NCBI GenBank assembly: GCA_963678305.2
Contig: CAXXVV010000017.1
Location: 1-64,000, forward strand
Direction of reading: 5' to 3'
Origin: G963676655 sp963678305
GTDB lineage: Bacteria > Verrucomicrobiota > Lentisphaeria > Victivallales > Victivallaceae
Length of the DNA stretch: 64,000 nt
The position numbers were made by a program, and so were the translations under genes. Positions 1-8,367 of this stretch are shown here, one piece after another (the stretch's first letter is position 1; each line of letters begins with the position of its first letter). The notes under the pieces were generated by a model that did no database searches, had not been told where the DNA came from, and worked only from the letters and a program-made list of their open reading frames with translations.

Positions 1-99
1 GGCCCGATCGATCTTGGGCCAGAAAGGCAGGCGGTCAACTTCTTTAAAATCCAACGCGGCAACCCAACGTTCCTTTGGGGTCATTTCTGATAGGGCCAT
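1..99 (-). CDS. Uroporphyrinogen decarboxylase-like protein, N-terminal fragment
   Basis: Only the first 33 codons lie in the window; the gene runs off the left edge. Translated on the minus strand from the ATG at 99 they give an N-terminus with MTPKERWVAAL followed by VDRLPFWPKI. This 'T-P-K-E-R ... D-R-L-P-F-W' opening is typical of uroporphyrinogen decarboxylase (URO-D) family proteins, including the corrinoid methyltransferase-like members common in anaerobes, which usually lack a role in haem synthesis. It is divergent from the AraC-type regulator at 232. The catalytic part is not visible, so the reaction cannot be named. Confidence 0.6.
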   Translation of the reverse strand, partial: MALSEMTPKERWVAALDFKEVDRLPFWPKIDRA

Positions 100-231
100 G
101 ATAACATCTTTCTTATTATGTTTTCACTATTACTTTAACTTTTCAGTTGTTTTGTATTATTATAATAATTGAATTTTATGTATAAAGCCATATATTAACC
201 CGTATAAAACTTGTACTTAAACGGTGTTTAA

Positions 232-1050
232 ATGGAAATATACGACCAACTCCAGGCGCTTTTGTCCTCCAATACCACAAAAGTTATTGAAACCCTGACC
301 GGCTACCAGCAGGTTAAAGGCGATTGGCGGATTCCGACCCGCAGCCTGCCTGAAGAATACCTCATATACTTTATCTGCAGCAATCATGTGTCTGCGATAA
401 GCTCCGGAATAACTTTTCAGGCCGGACCGGGTTCCCTGTTATGGTTAATGCCGGGAACCGAACACACCTTCCGTCAGGCTTATCCGGATAAACCTCCCCG
501 GCTCTATCATTTCCGGTTTATTCTTGAAAACACCGCTTTACCCTCTCCTGAAAACCAATATCTGCTTGGACACAGCATGGATGACTCCGGTCTGCTGATA
601 ACTATGTACTACCATGACATGAAACTTGCTCAGCCGGACATTAATTTGAGGACAAAAAATATTCTGTCATTGCTGTTATCAAACCTGAGGAACTCCGCGG
701 CTAACGCCGGCGACAGTAAAACCGCGGGGTTCAACAAACAGACCATCAACCGGCTCATTGACTTCGGCCGGAACAATGTAAAATCCCGCCCTGCCCCGAA
801 AGATCTGGCCCGTCACGTACAATTGTCTGAAGATTACTTTTCCCGGGTTTTCAAACAAACATTCGGTATATCCGCCAGACAATGGCTGATGAAACAGCGC
901 ATCATGGCCATCGCGGAAGAGCTGCAAAGTTCACTTCGTTCCGTGTCGGAAGTGGCTTATGAATACGGCTACGAGGATATTTTCTTTTTCAGCCGCCAGT
1001 TCAAGCAGGTTATGGGCAAGAGTCCGCGCAACTGGCTGAATCAACGCTGA
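232..1050 (+). CDS. AraC family transcriptional regulator
   Basis: A 272-residue regulator with the usual two-part AraC layout. The N-terminal half looks like a cupin sugar-sensing domain (GPGSLLWLMPGTEHTF near residue 65, then YHFRF). The last 100 residues hold the double helix-turn-helix domain: LARHVQLSEDYFSRVFKQTFG and then SEVAYEYGYEDIFFFSRQFK, which is the conserved second-helix signature. The upstream sequence is AT-rich and the ribosome binding site is weak (GGTGTTTAA before ATG). It is divergent from the URO-D-like gene at the left edge and may control it or the PIG-L deacetylase gene downstream. The family assignment is firm; the ligand and targets are unknown. Confidence 0.9.
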   Translation: MEIYDQLQALLSSNTTKVIETLTGYQQVKGDWRIPTRSLPEEYLIYFICSNHVSAISSGITFQAGPGSLLWLMPGTEHTFRQAYPDKPPRLYHFRFILENTALPSPENQYLLGHSMDDSGLLITMYYHDMKLAQPDINLRTKNILSLLLSNLRNSAANAGDSKTAGFNKQTINRLIDFGRNNVKSRPAPKDLARHVQLSEDYFSRVFKQTFGISARQWLMKQRIMAIAEELQSSLRSVSEVAYEYGYEDIFFFSRQFKQVMGKSPRNWLNQR

Positions 1051-1129
1051 AACGGTTGTTAAATCCGGAATGACAGGTTATGTTTATAATAGATGGATAC
1101 CTCCGAAATAAGGCAAAGGAGTAAACGAA

Positions 1130-1342
1130 ATGAAAGTTTTCAAAACAATCGAATGGAGTCCGGCCAACCTGGGCTGTTTTAAATGGGCGAATATCCTTTT
1201 CGGCATGATCATCGGGGCTTATCTGGCTGATTTTGTCAAACAGTATCTTTGGATTTTTATCGTACTGGTCCTGATTCTTGCTTTGAAAGTCATAATCTTT
1301 TATATCTATGAAAAAGAAGATCAGCAGAAAAACGATTCCTGA
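1130..1342 (+). CDS. Small hypothetical membrane protein (70 aa)
   Basis: A short open frame preceded by a good ribosome binding site (AAAGGAG, 7 nt before ATG) and followed by a hairpin terminator, which together argue that it is a real gene. The protein has two hydrophobic stretches, about residues 16-33 and 39-60, separated by a short VKQY linker, and a charged C-terminal tail (KEDQQKNDS). It would be a two-span inner-membrane protein. No family is recognised and no function is proposed. It lies 80 nt after the AraC regulator in the same direction. Confidence 0.65.
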   Translation: MKVFKTIEWSPANLGCFKWANILFGMIIGAYLADFVKQYLWIFIVLVLILALKVIIFYIYEKEDQQKNDS

Positions 1343-1384
1343 TTCAGAGCCAAACATACTTTCTTTAGAGAAAAAAAGTCGCAT

Positions 1385-1421
1385 GTCAGCTTGACAATCA
1401 TCTGTCAGGCTGGCATTTTTA
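1385..1421 (+). terminator. Rho-independent terminator after the small membrane protein
   Basis: The arms GTCAGCTTGACA and TGTCAGGCTGGC pair over 12 positions with G-T wobbles around a six-base loop, followed by ATTTTTAT. Confidence 0.6.
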
Positions 1422-1512
1422 TAATGATAATCCCTCCTACTGCCCGATATTCCAAATCAAAACGGACAACATGGAAAACAAGGACTAACAAAGGAAATAT
1501 AAGGAAAAATTA

Positions 1513-2301
1513 ATGTCGAAAGAGAAAAAATTCCTGATAATCGGAGCGCATCCGGATGATCCTGATCTTATGTTTGGCGGGGCCGCGCTGCAATTAATAC
1601 CGCAAGGACATCGGGTAAAATTCGTTTCAGTAGCCAATGGCGACTGCGGCCACTTCAGTATGAAACCCGAAGAGTTGGCGAAACGGCGTTACGCGGAAGC
1701 ACAGGCTTCAGCTGGAATTGCCGGTCTTGATGAATATGAAGTGCTTTCAAACGGCGACTGCATACTTGAGGCAACCATTGAAAACCGGGCCCGGATCGTT
1801 AAGATCATTCGAGAATTCAAGCCGGACGTGGTCATTTCCCACCGGTTATGCGACTACCACGCCGATCATCGCGCGACGGCTCAATTAGTTCAGGACGCTT
1901 CTTTCGTAATAATGGTCCCGTTATACTGTCCGGAAACACCGATACCGGAACAATGGCCGGTATTCGCGTTCAGTTGGGACCACTTCCAGACACCGACGCC
2001 ATTTCAAGCGGACACCGCAGTAAGCATCGACAGCGTAATCGATAAAAAGCTGGCAATGATGAACTGTCACGTCTCCCAATTCTACGAATGGCTGCCCTGG
2101 AACAAAGGTTTCAAGGATTTTGACGTCTCCAAAATGAGCGAGGGCGAAAAGCGTCAATGGCTGACCGATAACTGGCTGTGCCGGAATGCCAGGCAAGCCG
2201 AACAGTATTTGAAATCCGCCGTATATGCCGAATCTTTTCAAATGTCTGAATACGGCCGGCAGATTTCAGTAGAGGAATTTTCAGAACTGTTCAAGCCGTA
2301 A
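1513..2301 (+). CDS. PIG-L / LmbE family deacetylase
   Basis: A 262-residue protein of the PIG-L family of zinc-dependent N-deacetylases, which remove acetyl groups from N-acetylglucosamine-type substrates. The family signature AHPDDPDLMFGG is at residues 12-23, with H13, D15 and D16 as expected metal or catalytic residues, and the second metal-binding segment YHADHRA is near residue 115. There is no signal peptide, so it should act in the cytoplasm. A ribosome binding site (AAGGAAAAATTA) precedes the ATG. It converges on the Gfo/Idh gene, and the 3' ends overlap by 11 bp. The substrate cannot be told; an amino-sugar derivative would fit the neighbourhood. Confidence 0.85.
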   Translation: MSKEKKFLIIGAHPDDPDLMFGGAALQLIPQGHRVKFVSVANGDCGHFSMKPEELAKRRYAEAQASAGIAGLDEYEVLSNGDCILEATIENRARIVKIIREFKPDVVISHRLCDYHADHRATAQLVQDASFVIMVPLYCPETPIPEQWPVFAFSWDHFQTPTPFQADTAVSIDSVIDKKLAMMNCHVSQFYEWLPWNKGFKDFDVSKMSEGEKRQWLTDNWLCRNARQAEQYLKSAVYAESFQMSEYGRQISVEEFSELFKP

Positions 2302-3226
2302 AAGCACTGATTTCCTCAATCATTTTGGTCATTATAACGGCGTCTGAAGCTTTCAGCATATTTGTGCATTTTCCCTCGACTGCGTTTTTAAAATGTTCGA
2401 GTTCCAGGACAAATGCGCTTTTTTCAGCCGGATTTACTTCGATTACCCTGAAATCATCTGTATGCAGAACAATCCGGTCCGGACGTTCAATTCGCATATA
2501 GCCATGTTCCCCGAGTAAAGTAATGGTAAGATCACGAAAACAGAACGTCGTTTCGTCGCAATACATACCCTGAAGCATGGCGGTAACGCCTTGTTCGTAT
2601 TCGACCATGGCGGAAAAGGCATCCTCCTTCTCCCAACCGCGGCGGTGCTCCAATCGCGCGGAAATAACTTTTTCCGGCTTCAATCCGGTGATAAAGCTCA
2701 ACAGATCAAAATCATGGATTGAAAGTTCATACATCGCTCCGACCCGCGTCACCCACGCACCTTCGGGACGCGGATTGAACTGCTGTATCTTGGTAGTGAC
2801 AATCGAACGCAAAGCCCCCAATTGCGAAAGATATTCTTTTGCCACGTTAAAAATCGGTTCGTAGCGCATTTTGAACCCGACGGCAAGCACTTTGCCCTGG
2901 CTGGCGGCGAGACTATTGAGTTCTTCTCCCTGCGCCACGTCCATGGTCAAAGGTTTTTCACAGAATACATTGATCGAGCGTTCCAGCATCGCCTTGACTA
3001 CCGGATAATGCGCTCCGGGCGGCGTCACAACACTCACCGCGTCAAGATTATTCGGCAATTCCCCTATATTGGTATAATATGGGCACTGGAATAATTCAGC
3101 CGCGGCCATGGCCTTTTCCGGATTGAGATCAACAACCGCACTGATTTCCACATCCGGAATGGCGCTCCAGCTTCTTGCGTGTGCCATTCCGATGCCGCCG
3201 CATCCGATAATACCGACTTTAAACAT
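2291..3226 (-). CDS. Gfo/Idh/MocA family oxidoreductase
   Basis: A 311-residue NAD(P)-dependent sugar or cyclitol dehydrogenase. The Rossmann motif GIIGCGGIGMAH is at the very N-terminus and the conserved EKPLTM motif follows near residue 95, in the usual place. The start was set at the ATG at 3226 because AAAGGAATCAAA lies directly upstream and the protein then begins MFKVGIIGCGG; the open frame extends 15 codons further without any family similarity. It lies downstream of the large secreted glycosidase gene on the same strand and may process the released sugar. Substrate unknown. Confidence 0.88.
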   Translation of the reverse strand: MFKVGIIGCGGIGMAHARSWSAIPDVEISAVVDLNPEKAMAAAELFQCPYYTNIGELPNNLDAVSVVTPPGAHYPVVKAMLERSINVFCEKPLTMDVAQGEELNSLAASQGKVLAVGFKMRYEPIFNVAKEYLSQLGALRSIVTTKIQQFNPRPEGAWVTRVGAMYELSIHDFDLLSFITGLKPEKVISARLEHRRGWEKEDAFSAMVEYEQGVTAMLQGMYCDETTFCFRDLTITLLGEHGYMRIERPDRIVLHTDDFRVIEVNPAEKSAFVLELEHFKNAVEGKCTNMLKASDAVIMTKMIEEISAFTA

Positions 3227-3250
3227 TTTGATTCCTTTATTTTTTGTTGA

Positions 3251-3316
3251 GAAGAGCCATGCGAAATGCAAATATTAACCGCAAAACCCACGAAACGCCA
3301 TGAAAAAGTTTTTTTA
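3251..3316. repeat. 66-bp dispersed repeat, copy A
   Basis: This segment, containing GCGAAATGCAAATAT and ending in a T-run, matches 36234-36299 at about 80% identity with no gaps. Both copies sit just upstream of a minus-strand gene start (3226 and 36198). Confidence 0.55.
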
Positions 3317-3398
3317 AAAAGACCTTCACCGGCAGACGGGTAATTTACACTATCAGAAAAAAACGGACCAATACTAATTATTTTATACCTGTATCTCT

Positions 3399-6300
3399 TT
3401 ATTTATCTGACGATATCAGTATTACACTTTTGGAAGGGATGTCGTATACTTTGTCTTTGGTATGTCGAACCTTTTGATTTGAAAGAGTGAATATTTCTTT
3501 TATTGCCCAGCCGGGAGGCAAATGCAAGTCCATAGCTTTCACCTTGTCCCAAAAGAATAAAGCAGCTCCATTCTTTCCGGTCCAGGAAGTCCCAAAAGGA
3601 GTTTGCCGGACAAAAGGTACGCCTCCGGTAAGCTCAATCGCTTTCAAAAACGCCGGATTGAGTTTTCCCATTTCTGCAACCTGGGCATTGCCATGCGGCA
3701 CAATCTCAAAATCCACGGCATAAGGGGCTGTATTGACTTTAATAAAAGCGTTGTTCATTCCCAATCTGAAATAGTCCATAGCCAAATAATCCGGCGCATA
3801 AGCGCCAATGTTTGCATTGACAAAGGCAAATTCATTCCCGGTATGATTGACATATTTATTTTTTCTGAACCAGTATTCATCCAGAGCCAATGGATTTTGT
3901 CCTTCAATACCAACCGAAACACCTTTATCAGCAAAGAACTTGAAGACATCAATCATTCCCTGCATCTGGGTTGATGGCGATCGGGATGCATAGTTTACCG
4001 CAGACGGCATCACTCCTCCCATGTCGATATAGATATGCCGCAACCCGTTTTTGACGGCTTTTCCGCAGACCATCCGCCAATGTCCGGCGTAACCGGGATT
4101 GTAAAAGTCAAAAACCGGATGGCTGCCAAACCATTGTAATACTTTACCGTTCCGGTCTCTTATCAACCAGTCTTTATGCGCAGCTGCAACCGGATTGTCC
4201 ATCCCCTGAGTATATCCCAGCGCACTCCAGCATTTCGGTTCCAGACCGGCATCCATGATCTGCCGGTAGTTTTCCGCAAGTCTGTCGGAAGCTAAGCTTT
4301 CCAGTGGGGAAGGACATATTTCCAGTTTGAATTGCTTAAAACCAAGTTTCTTTGCCGCCTCGATCGCTTTCTGTTTTTCCATTTGCGTACAAGTATTATT
4401 ATACCCCGCAACAGGATAAGGCTGCGGTATTTTCAACCCCTGCTGCCGACAGTAACGCCTGATCAAAAACTGATACACACTCTGCCAGTTGTTAACCAAA
4501 TCAGCTTTATTATCTGAATAAAATGTCCACAGCGCCGGCAGGATAATCCGACCATGTTTTTTCCCAATAGTAATACTGTTCGATAGCTCTATATCGTTAG
4601 AACCGGCTGAATATTTCTGTTCAGCCAGCAAAACGACCGGGCGGTCAATAAATTCCAGAAATGTCCCGGCAGGCCCAGTCAGCCAGTTGAACGGTTGTCC
4701 TGAACCGAAATGAAACCATGGAGAAGAAGATTTCGGTTTGTCGAATCTTACTTTGACGAAACCTCTCGGGTTACCGTAACAGGCCATTCTCCAGGCATAA
4801 TGTTCATCAGGTCTGCCGCCAAGATTAGCGTAATAATCCCATTTTGCTCCTTCTATCGCTCCTTTTGTGAAGTTTATTGTAGCCGCCCAGCCCAAACCTT
4901 GATATTTTACCCCGTCGACATTCAGGTTTTCTGGCGCAATCCTCCATTCGATCTCATATAAGGAATTATTGTATCGACCGGTAAGTCCGATAGCAATCCC
5001 TCCCTTGTCCAGCAATTTAAAATTTCCGAATGAATATTTGGGAACAATATATTTTGCATTTTTATCGGAAGCTCCCACAGCCTCGAAAGTAGTATCCTGC
5101 TGATTCAGGTTTTCCTGCCCGGAAACCAGCAATTGCGGCGGACTGAGATGCTTGATACAAGCTTTATTTTTACCGGGGAAAACCACTTCCGCCGAACAGG
5201 AATTTTTATCCAGAACTAAACTCGTACCATTGGCGAATTCAGCTGTAAGCAAACGGCCGGAGTCCTTGACAACTGCCGAAGCAAACTTATCATTTTCTTT
5301 AAACTGCGGCTGCTTTAAACTGAATTCAAGTTGCCCTAGTTCTTTTACCGGAGGCTGTTTAAAACGAAACTGCGGAATTTTTACACTTTGAGTATTTTCA
5401 CCACTGCCGTAAGCGATCAAATCACCAATCAAAACACTGAAATACGCCCAATATCTTAACTGTTTAAAATAAGTTTTTCTGGTCCAGTCGGCATTAATGT
5501 AAATGACTTTGCCCCGCCCTATATTCCAAGCAGCTATATAAGGCTGCCTGCTACCTTTGCCGTCACATTGATAAACCAGCACTTCAGCGTCATTCTTAGC
5601 CTTTATTTTTTTACGTCCCATAAAACAGGGCCATTTTTCCGGCATATTGGGAAAATATTTATGTACCGGCAGACAATACCGTGACTCAGAAACATCAGAA
5701 GACACTCCATCCATGGTAACCGGCAGGAGTTTCGCGATAGAACCGGGAGAATTTTCCGTTACAATCAAAGTACCACCATTCTTCAGGTATTTTTCCAACG
5801 CCGCCAGTCTTTCCGGAGAATAGAATTGTTTCAGGTCATTTTTCCGCATCGAACAAACAATAACCGCACGATAACTATCCAGACGGCGAAATTCAGGCGA
5901 TATCCCGTCCTTGGCTTCAGGTTCGAATTTATCCGTCAAATGAAACCTGATCGGGGCTCCCCCCAGACCGTCAAGCTCTGAAGAATCAATAACCTTAACT
6001 TTAAAACCGGAAGTCTGAATTATCCTTTTTGCTTCCTGGCCGGTCCAGGGACGTCCGCCGTGAAAAAGCAACAAAGGTAACTGAGATACGTTAGCTGCTG
6101 CTACAGGCTTCTTAGTATTACTTATGGTAGCAGACGGCAGTTTTTCCAGCAATCTACGGTCATCAGGCATTTTATAATTCTTGTCCGTGCTTAACACGAT
6201 CACATCCAGCCTGGAGTATGGAGAATTAGGAACAATAGTGACAGAATTAACTCCCTGCTTCAGGTCAAAACTTCCTCCGGATTTACAAATCCATCCGGCT

Positions 6301-6626
6301 GATTTACCTTGTAATTTTTCATCGCCGAAATTGTTTGAGGCCGTTTTTCCGTTTATCGCGATTTTAAGCGTTCGATACCCCTGTCCATGACTGAACGCTC
6401 TTACCCAAAGATAAAAGGTCCCGCCCCGCTTTATTTCAAAAGTAGCATTAATAGTATTTTTTTCACCTTTTTCACCTGAAAATATAAGCTTTCCCTGTGA
6501 CGCATCTTTCGCAAACGAGATCTTCCATTTACCGCTTAATGGAAGATCCTCCGCCTCAAGCCGAAGCGTGTCGGCACTGCTGACATATCCGGCCAAACAT
6601 ATGATATAAACAAGAAGCAGTCGCAT
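3399..6626 (-). CDS. Large secreted glycoside hydrolase-like protein
   Basis: A 1,075-residue protein with a signal peptide (MRLLLVYIICLAGYVSSADT). About residues 20-150 look like a carbohydrate-binding beta-sandwich; 180-420 resemble a glutamine-amidotransferase-like fold of the kind found in some glycosidases; about 720-1000 look like a TIM barrel related to alpha-galactosidase-like enzymes. Candidate acidic residues are the Asp in RHIYIDMGG and the Glu in VGIEGQNP, which fall where clan GH-D enzymes have their nucleophile and acid/base, but I cannot place it in a numbered family. The start codon follows the stop of the pilin-like gene without a gap, so translation is probably coupled. The role in cleaving an extracellular polysaccharide is inference. 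Confidence 0.65.
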   Translation of the reverse strand: MRLLLVYIICLAGYVSSADTLRLEAEDLPLSGKWKISFAKDASQGKLIFSGEKGEKNTINATFEIKRGGTFYLWVRAFSHGQGYRTLKIAINGKTASNNFGDEKLQGKSAGWICKSGGSFDLKQGVNSVTIVPNSPYSRLDVIVLSTDKNYKMPDDRRLLEKLPSATISNTKKPVAAANVSQLPLLLFHGGRPWTGQEAKRIIQTSGFKVKVIDSSELDGLGGAPIRFHLTDKFEPEAKDGISPEFRRLDSYRAVIVCSMRKNDLKQFYSPERLAALEKYLKNGGTLIVTENSPGSIAKLLPVTMDGVSSDVSESRYCLPVHKYFPNMPEKWPCFMGRKKIKAKNDAEVLVYQCDGKGSRQPYIAAWNIGRGKVIYINADWTRKTYFKQLRYWAYFSVLIGDLIAYGSGENTQSVKIPQFRFKQPPVKELGQLEFSLKQPQFKENDKFASAVVKDSGRLLTAEFANGTSLVLDKNSCSAEVVFPGKNKACIKHLSPPQLLVSGQENLNQQDTTFEAVGASDKNAKYIVPKYSFGNFKLLDKGGIAIGLTGRYNNSLYEIEWRIAPENLNVDGVKYQGLGWAATINFTKGAIEGAKWDYYANLGGRPDEHYAWRMACYGNPRGFVKVRFDKPKSSSPWFHFGSGQPFNWLTGPAGTFLEFIDRPVVLLAEQKYSAGSNDIELSNSITIGKKHGRIILPALWTFYSDNKADLVNNWQSVYQFLIRRYCRQQGLKIPQPYPVAGYNNTCTQMEKQKAIEAAKKLGFKQFKLEICPSPLESLASDRLAENYRQIMDAGLEPKCWSALGYTQGMDNPVAAAHKDWLIRDRNGKVLQWFGSHPVFDFYNPGYAGHWRMVCGKAVKNGLRHIYIDMGGVMPSAVNYASRSPSTQMQGMIDVFKFFADKGVSVGIEGQNPLALDEYWFRKNKYVNHTGNEFAFVNANIGAYAPDYLAMDYFRLGMNNAFIKVNTAPYAVDFEIVPHGNAQVAEMGKLNPAFLKAIELTGGVPFVRQTPFGTSWTGKNGAALFFWDKVKAMDLHLPPGWAIKEIFTLSNQKVRHTKDKVYDIPSKSVILISSDK

Positions 6627-7253
6627 TTATACACCCCCATCATCTTTACTATCCGCCATCTTTACATGTCCGTCAAAGAAAAGTACATTGAACATTCCAT
6701 TATGAGGCGGTACAATATCCAGATAACTGGTATGAGTTATTCTGTTAAGTTCCCGATAAGCATAGTAAACGGACAAATTTTTGATATTGGTAATTTTCTT
6801 CGGCAAAGTAGATCCAGGATAACCGAAAAGGTCCGCCATAGCCGGATTGTAGTTATAATTAATATTATTCAGAGTTCCGATCCTGTAATTAACCGCATAC
6901 ACCAGATCACCATTCGATGGGCACTTCCAAAACTTACTGTCTTTTTTCAGATATTGATTTATACCTATGGTAAAATTATTATAATTCGGATTGCTTACCG
7001 CTGCCGGGAGATACGGCTGGGCATAACTTGGCCCCGGTAAATAATCATCATAATCAACATTGTATAGGCTCATGCCGGTTCCTATCTGTTTGTAGCGATT
7101 GGCACAATTTATTCCTTTCGCTCGCTCCCTGGCTTTATTAAGTGCCGGCAGCAGCATGCTTGCTAGAATCGCTATTATAGCAATTACGATAAGAAGCTCG
7201 ATTAATGTAAAATTTCTTTGCGACCTGTATTGTTTTCGCACTGTGTTCAACAT
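6627..7253 (-). CDS. Prepilin-type N-terminal domain protein (H-X9-DG type)
   Basis: A 208-residue protein with a class III signal: a short basic leader, then FTLIELLIVIAIIAILASML, where cleavage by prepilin peptidase before Phe is expected. The C-terminal motif HNGMFNVLFFDG fits H-X9-DG, the hallmark of a pilin/pseudopilin-like family expanded in Planctomycetota and Lentisphaerota. The ribosome binding site is strong (AAAGGAGG). The stop codon TAA is immediately followed by the ATG of the large glycosidase-like gene. The family is usually thought to be exported or assembled through type II secretion-like machinery; its exact role is not established. Here it heads a carbohydrate gene pair. 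Confidence 0.88.
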   Translation of the reverse strand: MLNTVRKQYRSQRNFTLIELLIVIAIIAILASMLLPALNKARERAKGINCANRYKQIGTGMSLYNVDYDDYLPGPSYAQPYLPAAVSNPNYNNFTIGINQYLKKDSKFWKCPSNGDLVYAVNYRIGTLNNINYNYNPAMADLFGYPGSTLPKKITNIKNLSVYYAYRELNRITHTSYLDIVPPHNGMFNVLFFDGHVKMADSKDDGGV

Positions 7254-7301
7254 TTAAAACCTCCTTTTGTTATGTACGGTCATGCAGATTTATGTATCGT
7301 T

Positions 7302-7329
7302 CTTAACAAGATCAATTAAAACTTAACAA
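7302..7329. promoter_or_regulatory. Candidate regulator-binding direct repeat
   Basis: CTTAACAA occurs at 7302-7309 and again at 7322-7329, 20 bp apart (about two helical turns), about 50 nt upstream of the pilin-like gene start on the minus strand. That spacing fits a dimeric regulator of the AraC kind. No clear promoter was found beside it. Confidence 0.25.
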
Positions 7330-7451
7330 CCGCAATTTTGTTTAAAAAGTTATATGTAACAGCTTATGTAAAAATACTCATTCAATCAGTTTACGGTACT
7401 CCAATTATTTGTTTATATTGTCAAATGAAAACTCACTGTGCAAACATTAAT

Positions 7452-8297
7452 TCATAGCAAATGTTTCCTGGCATATTCAAGGTTGTGTTTCATGCCGACC
7501 TCCGATTCTGGAAGTTCATCCGGATACCAGTATTTTTCATATTCGTCACTGACGTATCCGGTATAACCGGTTGCCTTCAGCGCGCCAAACACCTCTTCCC
7601 ACCTGACGGTGCCTTCGCCCATAAGGCATGACCGCTTCTTTATCGGCAACCGCGACTCCAACTGCCAGTCTTTGACATGGACATGGAAGATATGCCGGGC
7701 GGCGGCGTTAACGGCGTCCGCGCCATTTTCCACCCCGGCCAGCTCTACCCAGGCATAATCAAACAGCATGCCGACGTTGGCCATATTTATATCCTCAATT
7801 AGCCGCACCATGTCTCGGACACTCATGGTCAAAGACCCGATATGGGTTTCAATACAGATTTTAACCCCGAACTTCGCCGCATAGCCCGCCACTTCACGAA
7901 TACCTTCGACTGTACGCGTCCAACAGTCACAGAACCATACATTCGGCTGGCTGAATGGTTCGACTCCGCCATATACCCTGACCATCGGACATTTCAGGAT
8001 TGCGGCAACATCGATAACCCGCTTCAAATTCGCGATGACTTGTTCGCGTTCGTCCAGATTGACAAAGTTCTGATAATAGGAAGTCAAACAGGAAAATTCC
8101 ATCCCTTTTGCTTCGGCCTTTTTCCTGATGGCTTCAGCTTCAGCGTCGGTTATCTTTTCGCTGTTGATTTGACCATCTTCGGCAACTCTGACTTCAATGC
8201 CGTCATAGCCGATTTCTTTGAAGAGATCAATAATCTGATGGATGTCACACTGCGGGGCTCCCATGGTATGCCCGGAAAACTTGATTCTTTCATTCAT
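7452..8297 (-). CDS. Sugar phosphate isomerase/epimerase (xylose isomerase-like TIM barrel)
   Basis: A 281-residue single-domain TIM-barrel protein of the AP-endonuclease family 2 type. Recognisable elements are the opening KFSGHTMG, YDGIEVRV, the metal-ligand candidates in CIETHIGS and MLFDYAWVE, HVHVKDW and the late glutamate in YVSDEYEKYW. The start at 8297 was chosen because AAAGGAAAAGACA precedes it. Homologues isomerise keto-sugars, inosose or related polyols. It lies downstream of a LacI regulator (70 nt gap), so it is likely part of a small sugar-catabolism unit. The specific sugar is not visible in the sequence. Confidence 0.85.
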   Translation of the reverse strand: MNERIKFSGHTMGAPQCDIHQIIDLFKEIGYDGIEVRVAEDGQINSEKITDAEAEAIRKKAEAKGMEFSCLTSYYQNFVNLDEREQVIANLKRVIDVAAILKCPMVRVYGGVEPFSQPNVWFCDCWTRTVEGIREVAGYAAKFGVKICIETHIGSLTMSVRDMVRLIEDINMANVGMLFDYAWVELAGVENGADAVNAAARHIFHVHVKDWQLESRLPIKKRSCLMGEGTVRWEEVFGALKATGYTGYVSDEYEKYWYPDELPESEVGMKHNLEYARKHLL

Positions 8298-8367
8298 TGT
8301 CTTTTCCTTTGATACAAATGAATATATTGTCTTAACTATAAAAATCACCTGTCTAAATCAGGCTTAT

